Assembly: GCA_012960475.1 (NCBI GenBank)
Contig: DUBE01000007.1
Span: 102,657 to 166,656, forward strand
DNA length: 64,000 bases
Direction of reading: 5' to 3'
Source: Planctomycetota bacterium
Lineage (GTDB): Bacteria > Planctomycetota > UBA1135 > GCA-002686595
Shown here: positions 18,868 through 27,559 of the stretch, piece by piece
Layout: the number at the start of each line of letters is the position of its first letter
Numbering within the stretch: position 1 is the first letter of the stretch
Position numbers and translations under genes: made by a program
The notes under the pieces: generated by a model
The model's database searches: none
Seen by the model: only the letters and a program-made list of their open reading frames with translations
Told to the model about the DNA's origin: nothing

Positions 18868-19163
18868 GCCTTGCCATCCTGCTGCGCGTTCGGGTCATCG
18901 GCCTTTTCTTCCACACCGAAACGCTTGTCCAGCCGTCCTGCCGCTCGCACATAGAAGGCGATCAAGCACACAAAGACCAAGATAGACCCCTGTTGCGCGA
19001 ACCAGAATCCCAAGGGGAAGCCGGTGCCAGGGAGGCGCCACTGGTCGAGGAACTCGCGGCCCCAGATCCCGGCCCCGAAGGAGACCAGGAACCAGATGCA
19101 GAGCACAGAAAAGATCAGGCGCAGGTTGGCGCGCCAGTAGGAAGCTCGGTCGGGGCCATTCAT
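18864..19163 (-). CDS. DUF4212 small membrane subunit of the sodium:solute symporter
   Basis: A 99-residue protein with two membrane helices (about 14-34 and 54-74). The pattern YWRANLRL, IWFLVSFGAGIW, and FPLGFWFAQQGSI is diagnostic for DUF4212, whose members are nearly always encoded immediately upstream of a VC_2705-type Na+/solute symporter. ATG 19163 is supported by the family N-terminus. Its stop overlaps the symporter start as ATGA, so the two are translationally coupled. The C-terminal tail is charged and cytoplasmic. It probably stabilises or regulates the large subunit. Confidence 0.92.
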   Translation of the reverse strand: MNGPDRASYWRANLRLIFSVLCIWFLVSFGAGIWGREFLDQWRLPGTGFPLGFWFAQQGSILVFVCLIAFYVRAAGRLDKRFGVEEKADDPNAQQDGKA

Positions 19164-19378
19164 GTGCGTCCGAGGGTAGCGAGTGGGTGCCTCAGGGGGT
19201 CACGGATAGGGTCCCACTTGCCCGAAATGCGGGGCTGGGAGCCTTAGTGGCTCGACCTTGCTCTGTGTTGGATTCCCGCAAGACTAGGGGTTAGAGCCAA
19301 GTCGGATTTGGCTAAAGGCCCTATTATGGCCTTGCCCTTGCCGAACAACCCCCTTTCAGTCGATGCATAGGCAGTCCC

Positions 19379-22243
19379 ATGATCCCGGTTCTAGCCCCCC
19401 TGCTATTGATCAGTGCCATCGGCCGTCCCCAGACGCCTAGTGCTGAAGTTACCTCCCAGGACAACGCTTCCGATTGGGTTTCGTCATCGTCTCTCGCATG
19501 GCGCGAGTTGGGTCCTTCGACCTTTGGTGGGCGAATTGTGGACATCGCCCTGCACCCCGAGGACTCTTCGCACCTGCTGATCGCCTCAGCCTCAGGAGGT
19601 CTCTGGCGCACGCGCAACTCAGGCACAACGTGGGAGTGCATCTTTGAGCACGAGGGCACCATCTCGATTGGCGACATCGCTTGGGATGCCCATGATGAAG
19701 ACGTGATCTGGGTGGGCACGGGTGAGGCCAACAATCAACGCAGCTCCTACTGGGGCGACGGCATTTACAAGACAACCGATGGGGGCAAGAGTTGGCAGCA
19801 CATGGGCCTTGAGCACAGCCAGCACATCGGTCGCATTGTGATTCACCCAACACAGTCCGGGGTCGTCTATGTGGCGGTTCTCGGTCGGCTCTATGGGGCC
19901 AACGAAGAGCGTGGTTTGTACAAGACGCGCGATGGAGGAGCGACTTGGTCTCGCGTGCTGGACACGGGACCTACCGTGGGCGTAGTGGATGTGGTTATTG
20001 ATCCTTTTGACGAGAACACGATCTACGCCGCTTCCTACGAGCGCTTGCGCCGACCCTGGAACTTTGACGGCAATGGTCCCGGTTCTGCCATTCACAAGTC
20101 CAGCGATGGGGGCTTGACCTGGAAGCGCTTGACCGGTGGTTTGCCCGAAGGCGACCTTGGGCGTATTGGCTTGGCGGCTTTTGGCGACCAAGATGGGTTG
20201 ATTTTTGCCACGGTCAGCAATCAGAACAAGATCGAGGTGGCTCCCAAGCAGGACCCCACCGTTTCTCTTGAAACGCGCTTTGCCAAGGGTGTCTTGAGAG
20301 TGGTCCGTGCCCCGAAGGACGGCGGTGCGGCAGAATTGGGTTTGAAAGCCAAGGACGAATTGCTGAGCCTGGGTGGCAATGCCCTCGATCACCGCTGGTC
20401 CTGGGCGGTGGGGCTGTCCGTGTTCGAACCCGACGAAGAAGTGGATCTGGTTTTGCGCCGCAACGACGAGGAGGTCACCCTGGTCGTGACCCGCCGCGGT
20501 CTCGATAAGACCATCGACGCCGAACCGGTGATGCGCGATGTGGGGGGCGGCGTCTATTGTTCTGAAGACCATGGGGAAACCTGGACCAAGCGTTCGAGCG
20601 AACCCGTGGGGGGCAACCCGGCCTACTACTACGGCCAGATTCGCGTGGATCCCCAGGATCAAACGCGCCTCTATCTCGCGGGTGTGCCGCTTTATTGGAG
20701 CGAGGACGGGGGCCACAGTTGGAAGCGCAATCGGGCCAGCGGCGTGCATGTGGATCATCACGCCCTTGAGGTCGATCCCCACGACTCGCGGCGACTGTGG
20801 CTCGGGAACGATGGGGGTTTGCACCTCTCCCATGATCGAGGCGAGACCTGGTATCACTTCGACAACCTGCCCCTGGCCCAGTTCTATGCCCTGGGCTTGG
20901 ATGATCAACAGCCCTACCGGGTCTATGGGGGCACCCAGGACAACGGCACTTGGGGAGGTCCTTCCATATCAAGGGACTCCAGGGGCATCGGATCAGAGGA
21001 GTGGTCGTCCGTGGGTGGCGGTGACGGTTTCTATGCTCAGATTGAAGCGGGCAACCCGGACATCGTCTACGGAGAGTCCCAATTCGGTTGGATCTATCGT
21101 CGGGACCGGGGTTCTTGGAAGAGCCAGGGCATCCAGCCCAAGGCTCCGGATGGAGAGAAGTACCGTTTCAATTGGAACTCGCCCATCTTGCTTTCCCGAC
21201 ACAATCCGCAGATCTTGTGGTTTGGGGGCAACCGTCTGTTTCGGTCCATGGATCGCGGGGATCACTGGTCCCTGATCACAGAAGACCTGACCAGTCGGGA
21301 TCCAAAGAAAATCGAAGGCAATGTGCCCCACTGTACGATCACCACCATAGCCGAGAGTCCGTTCAGTCCGGACCTCCTGATGGTAGGCACGGATGACGGG
21401 TTGGTGCAGTTGACCCAGGATGGAGGCCACAGTTGGACGAATCTGACCGGTCGTTTGTCCGGTTTGCCCCAGGGTTGGTGGATTACCCGGGTGGTGCTCA
21501 GTGAACACGAGAAGGAGCGCGTCTATGTGACCGCCAGTGGTTATCGCGAGGATGACCTGAGGCCTCTGGTTTGGCGCAGCGAGGATCTGGGCCAGACGTG
21601 GAAGCGTTTGGACGAGGGTCTGCCCCAGGCTCCGATCAATGTGTTGCGCGAGGACCCGGTCCGGGAAGAAACCCTCTATGTGGGTACAGAACTTGGAGTT
21701 CTGGCGAGCCTCGATGGGGGTGCCTCTTGGGCTGCCCTTGGGGATGGTCTGCCCACTATCGCTGTGCATGATCTCGCGGTACAAGCGCAGGCACGCGAAT
21801 TGGTGCTCGCTACCCATGGGCGAGGCTTCTGGGTCTTGGACATTGCAGCCCTTGGGGATTGGAATTCCGAGATCGCTGCCGCCCCTGTACACCTCTTTGC
21901 GCCGAAAGATGTGGTGCGCTGGCAGCGCCGTTCGCTCGCCAAGACCAGCGGACACTCCGCCTGGTATGGCAAGAACCCCCAGCGTGGTGTGATCTTGCAG
22001 GTGCATTTGCTCGCTGACTTGGAGGAGGGTGCGGCGAAACTGGAAATCCAGAACTCCAAGGGCAAGCGTATGGTCATCTTGACAGTGCCCAATACAAGAG
22101 GTCTGCACCGGATTCACTGGATGGGTGCCCGTTCGCGCAGGGGATCAGGCCTGGCGGTGGGGGACTACAGCGCAGTGCTGACCCACGGAGACACGGTTCA
22201 AAGACACTCTTTCCGAGTGCTTCCGGATCCCCTTGAGCGCTGA
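19379..22243 (+). CDS. Secreted Asp-box (sortilin/VPS10-like) beta-propeller protein with an embedded PDZ domain
   Basis: A 954-residue exported protein. A short signal peptide (MIPVLAPLLLISAIG) is followed by repeated propeller blades, each with an Asp-box of type S/T-x-D-x-G-x-T/S-W: TTDGGKSW, TRDGGATW, SSDGGLTW, SEDHGETW, SEDGGHSW, SHDRGETW, TQDGGHSW, SEDLGQTW. Between the first and second sets of blades (about residues 295-385) lies a PDZ-like domain (RVVRAPKDGGAAELGLKAKDELLSLGG), so the propeller is interrupted. WxGTGE-type motifs near residues 117-121 match the sortilin/photosystem-assembly-like glycosidase-fold group. Function unknown; perhaps a peptide-binding or hydrolytic surface protein. 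It is preceded by ~215 bases of non-coding DNA. Confidence 0.87.
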   Translation: MIPVLAPLLLISAIGRPQTPSAEVTSQDNASDWVSSSSLAWRELGPSTFGGRIVDIALHPEDSSHLLIASASGGLWRTRNSGTTWECIFEHEGTISIGDIAWDAHDEDVIWVGTGEANNQRSSYWGDGIYKTTDGGKSWQHMGLEHSQHIGRIVIHPTQSGVVYVAVLGRLYGANEERGLYKTRDGGATWSRVLDTGPTVGVVDVVIDPFDENTIYAASYERLRRPWNFDGNGPGSAIHKSSDGGLTWKRLTGGLPEGDLGRIGLAAFGDQDGLIFATVSNQNKIEVAPKQDPTVSLETRFAKGVLRVVRAPKDGGAAELGLKAKDELLSLGGNALDHRWSWAVGLSVFEPDEEVDLVLRRNDEEVTLVVTRRGLDKTIDAEPVMRDVGGGVYCSEDHGETWTKRSSEPVGGNPAYYYGQIRVDPQDQTRLYLAGVPLYWSEDGGHSWKRNRASGVHVDHHALEVDPHDSRRLWLGNDGGLHLSHDRGETWYHFDNLPLAQFYALGLDDQQPYRVYGGTQDNGTWGGPSISRDSRGIGSEEWSSVGGGDGFYAQIEAGNPDIVYGESQFGWIYRRDRGSWKSQGIQPKAPDGEKYRFNWNSPILLSRHNPQILWFGGNRLFRSMDRGDHWSLITEDLTSRDPKKIEGNVPHCTITTIAESPFSPDLLMVGTDDGLVQLTQDGGHSWTNLTGRLSGLPQGWWITRVVLSEHEKERVYVTASGYREDDLRPLVWRSEDLGQTWKRLDEGLPQAPINVLREDPVREETLYVGTELGVLASLDGGASWAALGDGLPTIAVHDLAVQAQARELVLATHGRGFWVLDIAALGDWNSEIAAAPVHLFAPKDVVRWQRRSLAKTSGHSAWYGKNPQRGVILQVHLLADLEEGAAKLEIQNSKGKRMVILTVPNTRGLHRIHWMGARSRRGSGLAVGDYSAVLTHGDTVQRHSFRVLPDPLER

Positions 22244-22383
22244 TCGTCGCCCGATTTGCGCGGGGGATCCGAAGCACTCTCGCCATGGCTTGGGTCGCTG
22301 TTAGACTGGGAGTACGAGCGGCGTGGCATCTGGTTTCTCCTTGAGCGCGTCCGCACCCGCCCTAATCCGTGCCCAAAGAAAGT

Positions 22384-23844
22384 ATGTCTTCTTCCCACTC
22401 CCTTGGCCGTCGTGATCTTGGCCGTCTGGCCGCAGCCGGTGCTGCTGCAATCAGCTTGCCCTCCTTCCAATCCCGGCGCCCCTCGGACGAAATCCGTGTG
22501 GCATGCGTGGGCATCCGAAGTCGTGGTAACGCGCACATTGGTGGCTTCTCGGGACTGTCTGGTGTAAAGGTGGTTGCCCTCTGTGATGTGGATGAATCCG
22601 TCCTTAACACGCGCCTGCGTGAGGCTGCCGAAAAGGGCCGTCCTGCCAAGGGCTACACCGATCTGCGCAAGCTGCTGGAAGACGATAGCATTGACGTGGT
22701 TTCGCTGGCGACCCCCAATCATCTGCACGCGCTGCATACCATCTGGGCTTGTCAGGCGGGCAAGCATGTGTATGTGGAGAAGCCGATCTCTCACAACATC
22801 TGGGAAGGTCGCCAGGCCGTGCGCGCCGCGCGCAAGTACGGGCGCATTGTGCAGGCGGGCACCCAGTCCCGGTCCTCGAAGGGTATAGCCGACGGAGTCG
22901 CGTGGATCCAGGCGGGCAACCTGGGTGCAATCACGCATGCCTGGGGTACCTGCTTCAAGCCGCGCAAGTCCATCGGCAAGGTCGATGGTCCCCAGATCGT
23001 TCCGCCTACTGTTCACTGGGATCTCTACTGCGGTCCTCTCGGTGTCTCGCCTTTGACGCGCAGGCAGCTGCATTATGACTGGCACTGGCAGATGGCCACT
23101 GGCAACGGGGATCTGGGCAATCAGGGCATCCACCAGATGGATCATTGCCGTTGGGGCTTGGGCGAGAATGGTCTTGCCCCCAGGGTATTTTCTGTCGGCG
23201 GTCGCTTTGGCTATGACGATGACGGTGACAGTCCAAACACCCAGTTCATTTGCCTCGATTATGAGGCCGCGCCTTTGATTTTTGAAGTTCGAGGATTGCC
23301 GAAGGACAAGGCTGCGCGCTCGAAGAACTGGGGCGGATCCATGGACCGTCGCATGGGCTCTTCAATCGGTGCCACGATTCACGCTGAAGGGGGCTATCTG
23401 CACATCCCGAACTACTCTTCTTCTCGGGCGTATGACAAAGAAGGCAACTTGGTCCAGAAATGGAGCGGAGCGAGCAATCACTTTGGCAACTTCATTGATG
23501 CCGTGCGTGCGGGTGATCCAGGCAAACTCAACGGGGGCATCGAACAGGGCCATTTCTCCAGCGCCCTGTGCCACATGGGCCTCGACTCTCACAGGTTGGG
23601 TGCTGCAGCCGGCCGGGATGAAATCCGCGCGGCGATTGCAGGGCATGGCCTGGGAAGCAGTGCCTTTGATCGCTTCTGTGCGCATCTTGATGCTAATGAA
23701 GTCGATCCCGCGGCGCACCCGGCGACCCTGGGGCGGATACTGAACCTTGATCCTTCCAGCGAGAAGTACATTGATGATGATGAAGCTTGCGATCTGGCCC
23801 GAGGTAGTTATGTCCCGGGCTTTGAGGTGCCCGGGGATGTCTAG
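22384..23844 (+). CDS. Gfo/Idh/MocA family oxidoreductase, Tat-exported
   Basis: An NAD(P)-dependent sugar or polyol oxidoreductase. The N-terminus carries a twin-arginine signal (SLGRRDLGRLAAAGAAAISL), which is common for this family in planctomycetes. The Rossmann fold follows (VACVGIRSRGNAHIGGF), then LATPNHLHALH and the conserved EKP (YVEKPISHN) containing the catalytic-region Lys. The C-terminal domain has GDLGNQGIHQMDHCRWGLG, placing the usual catalytic His. I chose ATG 22384, which has an AAAGAAAG stretch upstream; GTG 22369 is an alternative five codons earlier. The gene overlaps the downstream lipoprotein gene by eight bases. It likely acts on exported glycans with its neighbours (inference). 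Confidence 0.9.
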   Translation: MSSSHSLGRRDLGRLAAAGAAAISLPSFQSRRPSDEIRVACVGIRSRGNAHIGGFSGLSGVKVVALCDVDESVLNTRLREAAEKGRPAKGYTDLRKLLEDDSIDVVSLATPNHLHALHTIWACQAGKHVYVEKPISHNIWEGRQAVRAARKYGRIVQAGTQSRSSKGIADGVAWIQAGNLGAITHAWGTCFKPRKSIGKVDGPQIVPPTVHWDLYCGPLGVSPLTRRQLHYDWHWQMATGNGDLGNQGIHQMDHCRWGLGENGLAPRVFSVGGRFGYDDDGDSPNTQFICLDYEAAPLIFEVRGLPKDKAARSKNWGGSMDRRMGSSIGATIHAEGGYLHIPNYSSSRAYDKEGNLVQKWSGASNHFGNFIDAVRAGDPGKLNGGIEQGHFSSALCHMGLDSHRLGAAAGRDEIRAAIAGHGLGSSAFDRFCAHLDANEVDPAAHPATLGRILNLDPSSEKYIDDDEACDLARGSYVPGFEVPGDV

Positions 23845-24505
23845 GACCAGTGCTTCTTGCTTGTCTCTCGTCTTGCTAGTCGGATGTGCCGGGAGTGGAG
23901 GGCCAGTTGTCGCGATATCTGGTGATGGCGGTCTGGAACAGGACCTGTCGCATTTTGATTTCAGTGAGGCGGGGGCTTGGACACTGCAGCATGCAAGTGT
24001 CAACACATCAGAGGGCCTCACCCATTGGCTTGAGTTGAGTGCGGATGATCCCGCTCAACCCTATCAGCCGCCTCATCGTTCTCCTCGACGTATGGCGCTC
24101 TTGAGAGAGCCGGTCGTAGGGGACTTTCGCTTGGAGTTCGACGCTCTCTCCACCGGCCGCAGCTACGGCCACCGAGACCTCTGCGTGTTTTTTGCATGGA
24201 CCGATCCAGCGTCTTTCCATTACTTGCATCTGGCACCAGTGCCCGATGAGCGATCGCACAATCTGTTCTTGGTAGACCATGCCGCCCGCCGTTCCCTTGC
24301 GCCAGTCTTTGAAGAGGGTCTCGCCTGGCCCGATGACACTTGGGTTCATTTGGTCATCGAACGCCGGGGCAAGCGTGTAGTGGTTCAAGCGGATGGGATA
24401 GTGGTTCTCAGCACCGATCAGGTGGTCTTGGAGCGAGGTCGGGTTGGGGTGGGCTCCTTTGATGACTCCGGTCGGTTTGCGAACATGAGCCTTGAAGAGC
24501 TCTGA
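23837..24505 (+). CDS. Lipoprotein with a concanavalin-like (DUF1080/LamG-type) domain
   Basis: The ATG at 23837 sits inside the last codons of the Gfo/Idh/MocA gene (eight-base overlap), giving 222 residues. A lipobox is clear: LSLVLLVGCAG with Cys17. The mature part is one beta-sandwich domain: FRLEFDALSTGRSYGHRD, FFAWTDPASFHYLHLAP, WVHLVIERRGKRVVVQADG and GRVGVGSFDDSGRFANM follow the strand order of family-16-like/3-keto-disaccharide-hydrolase (DUF1080) domains. Catalytic residues are not recognisable, so it may only bind glycans. It is coupled to the oxidoreductase upstream and to the broken GH99-like gene downstream. Confidence 0.78.
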   Translation: MSRTSASCLSLVLLVGCAGSGGPVVAISGDGGLEQDLSHFDFSEAGAWTLQHASVNTSEGLTHWLELSADDPAQPYQPPHRSPRRMALLREPVVGDFRLEFDALSTGRSYGHRDLCVFFAWTDPASFHYLHLAPVPDERSHNLFLVDHAARRSLAPVFEEGLAWPDDTWVHLVIERRGKRVVVQADGIVVLSTDQVVLERGRVGVGSFDDSGRFANMSLEEL

Positions 24506-24517
24506 GGCGCGAGGATC

Positions 24518-25597
24518 TTGCGAACCCTGGCATATGTCTTCACGGGCTGGCATCCGATTGCCGAGCGTGAGCTGATCCACGGTCCAGGCTGGACCGAGTG
24601 GGAACTGGTACGCTCGTGTCAGCCGCGTTTTCAGGGCCATGTCTAGCCCAAGGTGCCCCTGCTTGGGGAATACGATGATCGCGGTCCTGTTGCCATGGGC
24701 CAGCGCCTCGCCCTGGCCCGGGACCATGGCATTGACGGGATTGTGGCTGGATTTTTTTGGTGTCGTGGCAAACGCGTCTTTGAGCAGGCTCTGAACCAGG
24801 GAATTTTGGGTTCGGCTGAAGGCAGTACCATGGACTACTGCTTGATGTGGGCCAACCGTCTACCGCGACATGTATTGCCGGTCAAGCGAAGGGATCTGCC
24901 AGTGATTGTGGGTTCTCGTCTGGTGAGCACAGATGAGGAAGATTTCTTGGCCTTGGTTGAACATCTTGCTCAAGAGCACTTCACCCGGCCCAACTACCTG
25001 CGAGTGCAAGGTCGCTGTTACCTGTCGATCTATGACTCGACCCATTTTGTGCGTGAACTGGGCTGGGAGGGAACGCGTCGTGCGATCGAGTCGGCGCGCC
25101 TGTGGCTCAAAAACCAGGGCCTGCCGGATCTTTATCTTGTGGCGATCGATCCTGCTCCAGAGATAGCAGGGGATGTGCGGCAACTTGGTTTTGATGGGGT
25201 CACCCACTATGTGCACCTGCCCGAGTGGAAGGGCCCGCAGCAGCAGGATTATTGGGAGTGCGCGACGAGACGTGCGGGTCAGTGGGCAGCGATTGCCCGA
25301 ATGGCGGACTTGCCATATGCGCCCAGCATTGCCACAGGTTGGGATGCCTCAGCCCGGGCCGCGGACTTCGGCCCTGAGCGGCCGGACAAATATCCATGGT
25401 CTCCTGTGGTCACAGGCGAGCACCCGGAGTTGTTCCATCAAGCTGTTCGACGGGGAATCAGTTTTGTGGAGGCGAACGAAGGCGAGGATGGCCTCTTGAT
25501 GATCGCATCCCTGAATGAATGGAGTGAGGGTCACTACCTGGAGCCGGATGAACGCTTCGGGTACGGCTGGCTTGAGGCTCTGCGGGGCGCCCTCTAG
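24518..25597 (+). pseudogene. GH99-like (WbsX-type) glycosidase gene interrupted by an in-frame TAG
   Basis: The coding frame starts at TTG 24518, 12 bases after the upstream stop and behind GCGAGGATC. It reads YVFTGWHPIAER and PGWTEWELVRSC, then PRFQGHV followed by TAG (24644-24646), and continues in the same frame as PKVPLLGEYDDRG. The family consensus around this point is G-H-x-Q-P-x-x-P-x-LG-x-YD, so the TAG replaces the expected Gln (CAG to TAG). Downstream, DGIVAGFFWCRGKRVFEQ, MWANRLPR and SLNEWSEGHYLEPD are well conserved, and 314 codons remain open to 25597. Either a recent nonsense mutation or a base-call error. Intact homologues act in glycan breakdown or O-antigen processing. It shares a CTAG stop with the convergent gene. 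Confidence 0.8.
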
Positions 25598-27555
25598 CGA
25601 CTATCGCCCTGGCCGTAGCCAATGGCGTCCAAGAGGGCCTGGGTGGCCTGCCCTGCCCTGGATTGGGTGAGAGGTGCCCTGGCGGCAGAAGCGGCGATGT
25701 GGGCTTGCAGGATCCCGAGCAACTCGCCTACGCGCTCGGGTTCCTGGGCGGCAAGATTGACCAGGGCCTTGGGATCCTGGCTCAGATCGAACAGCCGGAA
25801 TTCGCCCCCCTCGACTGCTTCACGACTGTTCCAGGGTCGACCTTCCGGCGACCAGTGCAAAACCCACGATTCCCGCCGTACCCCATAGAGCGGCACGTCC
25901 CGTTGGCCCTTCCAGTAGCCGTCCTGGGTTTGAAAGAACACTGGCTCAGCGGGGATCTCATCGGGTCTTATCAGCAGAGGATCTCCTTCCAAGCCAAGGG
26001 GCTCGGCCGTACCCAGGGTGGCGAGGGTGTTGGCCACCAGCCGTGTGCTCAAGGGCGTTGAGACACGCCCTACGGGAACACCGGGACCGGCGATTATCAG
26101 GGGCACGTGCAAGAGTTCGGGCCACAGCTCATGGCCATGGGCGAGGTTGTGGTGTTCAAGCAACTCTTCACCATGATCAGCGGTGAACAGTATGACCGTG
26201 TTCTGGTCCAGGTCCCAGCTGCTGATTTGATTGAGGAGAACCCCGAGCCAGTGGTCCCCCGTGTGCACGCAGGCGTCATAGGCGTCAGAAAACCAGGCCT
26301 GCATTTCTGCTGGTACCAGCTTGCTGGCGTTGGGCAGGCCTGCGGTACCTTCCTCTGCGCGGAACTGGATTGCAAAGGCTCTCTCCTGCATGCTCATGGG
26401 CGGATACTTTGGCCTGGCTTCACCCGTGAAGGCGAGCATGTCTTCGCCGCGCGTTTTGTGAGGCAGATGAGGATCTTGCAGATGGAGGTACAGGAAGAAG
26501 CGGAATTCGCGATTTTGATTCAACCACTTGAGAGCATCCGGAACCACCTGGTCGCTCTTGACTGAAGAATCCGCAGCCCAAAAGTGCTCGAAACCTTGGT
26601 GAAAGTTGTGGTCTTGGGTGATCAGCGGGTTGCCCGAAAAACCTGCGGTCGTGAAGCCCGCCTGCTGGAGGACTTCGGGCAGGGTCTGTACCTGGTGGGG
26701 CACAAAACCCGTGCGCTTGCCCAGGACTCCGTGGGCGCTGGGATCGAGACCGGTCAGAAGAGAGGTGGCGGCGGGCCAGGTCCATGATGATGTGGACCAC
26801 GCTTCTTCAAATACGAGCCCTCGAGCTGCTAGTCGTTCCGCCTGGGGCGTTGTGGGTCGCTCATACCCATAGGGCGTCATGCGGTCCGCGCGCTGGGTGT
26901 CCATCACGATCAGGATCAGGTTTGGACGCTCTGGACTGGCAAGAGTGCGCGGACGATCGGCTTCGCTCTGGATTGCGAGCTCGCCCCAACCCACGCGCAC
27001 ATCGCTGGTTGTGATTCCTGCAGGAAGCTCACCAATCAGACGCGTGCTCAGGTTCAAGGTCTGCCCAGGGCCAAGGGTGAACTTGCTGGTTGGGATTCGG
27101 CGCCATTGGTTGATCGGGATTTCTGTGTCGTTGACTTCGGCTGGACTCCGGGGGTGCAGACTGATGCGCTGTTTGAAACACATCGTGCCGTCGATCAGGG
27201 CGCTGAATTCGACGGTCAGGGGTGCAGCTCCGAGTTTGCTTAGCTTGCGACTCGTGAGGAAATGCACTCCCGCCGCGCCCGAGAGAAATCCCCTGGGGGC
27301 ATCGCTGGGGAGTTTCAGCTCTTGGCTTGTGCCGAGTTCAGTGCAGAGGGCCAGCTTGTCCGCGCTGTCGGATCCCTGGTGCAGGCTCGGAGTCAGCAAC
27401 TCTGGTTGGGCGGCTTCGGAATCCCAACCCGGGTAGCTGACCAGATCGAGGGCCTGCGTGCGGATGACCATGCTTGGCATGGGGTCCGAGCAGCCGATCA
27501 GGTTGGCCAGGAGACCTCCCACCAAGAAGCCGCGCAGGCAGAACGGGGGGATCAT
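25594..27555 (-). CDS. Sulfatase-superfamily lipoprotein lacking the formylglycine motif
   Basis: 653 residues from ATG 27555, which begins a lipoprotein signal (LVGGLLANLIGCS, Cys22); in-frame upstream codons lie within the DUF6807 gene. After a ~200-residue beta-rich N-terminal region comes the alkaline-phosphatase fold: NLILIVMDTQRADRMTPYGY (metal Asp219), then SSWTWPAATSLLTG, LYLHLQDPHLPH and FTADHGEELLEHH. The position of the sulfatase Cys/Ser is Thr259 and the motif is T-W-P-A-A, not C/S-x-P-x-R, so formylglycine maturation is unlikely; a Thr nucleophile, as in phospho-transferring relatives, is possible. It starts four bases after the DUF6807 stop, suggesting an operon. Confidence 0.87.
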   Translation of the reverse strand: MIPPFCLRGFLVGGLLANLIGCSDPMPSMVIRTQALDLVSYPGWDSEAAQPELLTPSLHQGSDSADKLALCTELGTSQELKLPSDAPRGFLSGAAGVHFLTSRKLSKLGAAPLTVEFSALIDGTMCFKQRISLHPRSPAEVNDTEIPINQWRRIPTSKFTLGPGQTLNLSTRLIGELPAGITTSDVRVGWGELAIQSEADRPRTLASPERPNLILIVMDTQRADRMTPYGYERPTTPQAERLAARGLVFEEAWSTSSWTWPAATSLLTGLDPSAHGVLGKRTGFVPHQVQTLPEVLQQAGFTTAGFSGNPLITQDHNFHQGFEHFWAADSSVKSDQVVPDALKWLNQNREFRFFLYLHLQDPHLPHKTRGEDMLAFTGEARPKYPPMSMQERAFAIQFRAEEGTAGLPNASKLVPAEMQAWFSDAYDACVHTGDHWLGVLLNQISSWDLDQNTVILFTADHGEELLEHHNLAHGHELWPELLHVPLIIAGPGVPVGRVSTPLSTRLVANTLATLGTAEPLGLEGDPLLIRPDEIPAEPVFFQTQDGYWKGQRDVPLYGVRRESWVLHWSPEGRPWNSREAVEGGEFRLFDLSQDPKALVNLAAQEPERVGELLGILQAHIAASAARAPLTQSRAGQATQALLDAIGYGQGDSR

Positions 27556-27559
27556 GGAA

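Noticed and set aside
19322..19327. TATTAT as a -10 box for the Asp-box/PDZ gene.
   Set aside because: No -35-like hexamer at 16-18 bases upstream, so support is too weak to annotate.
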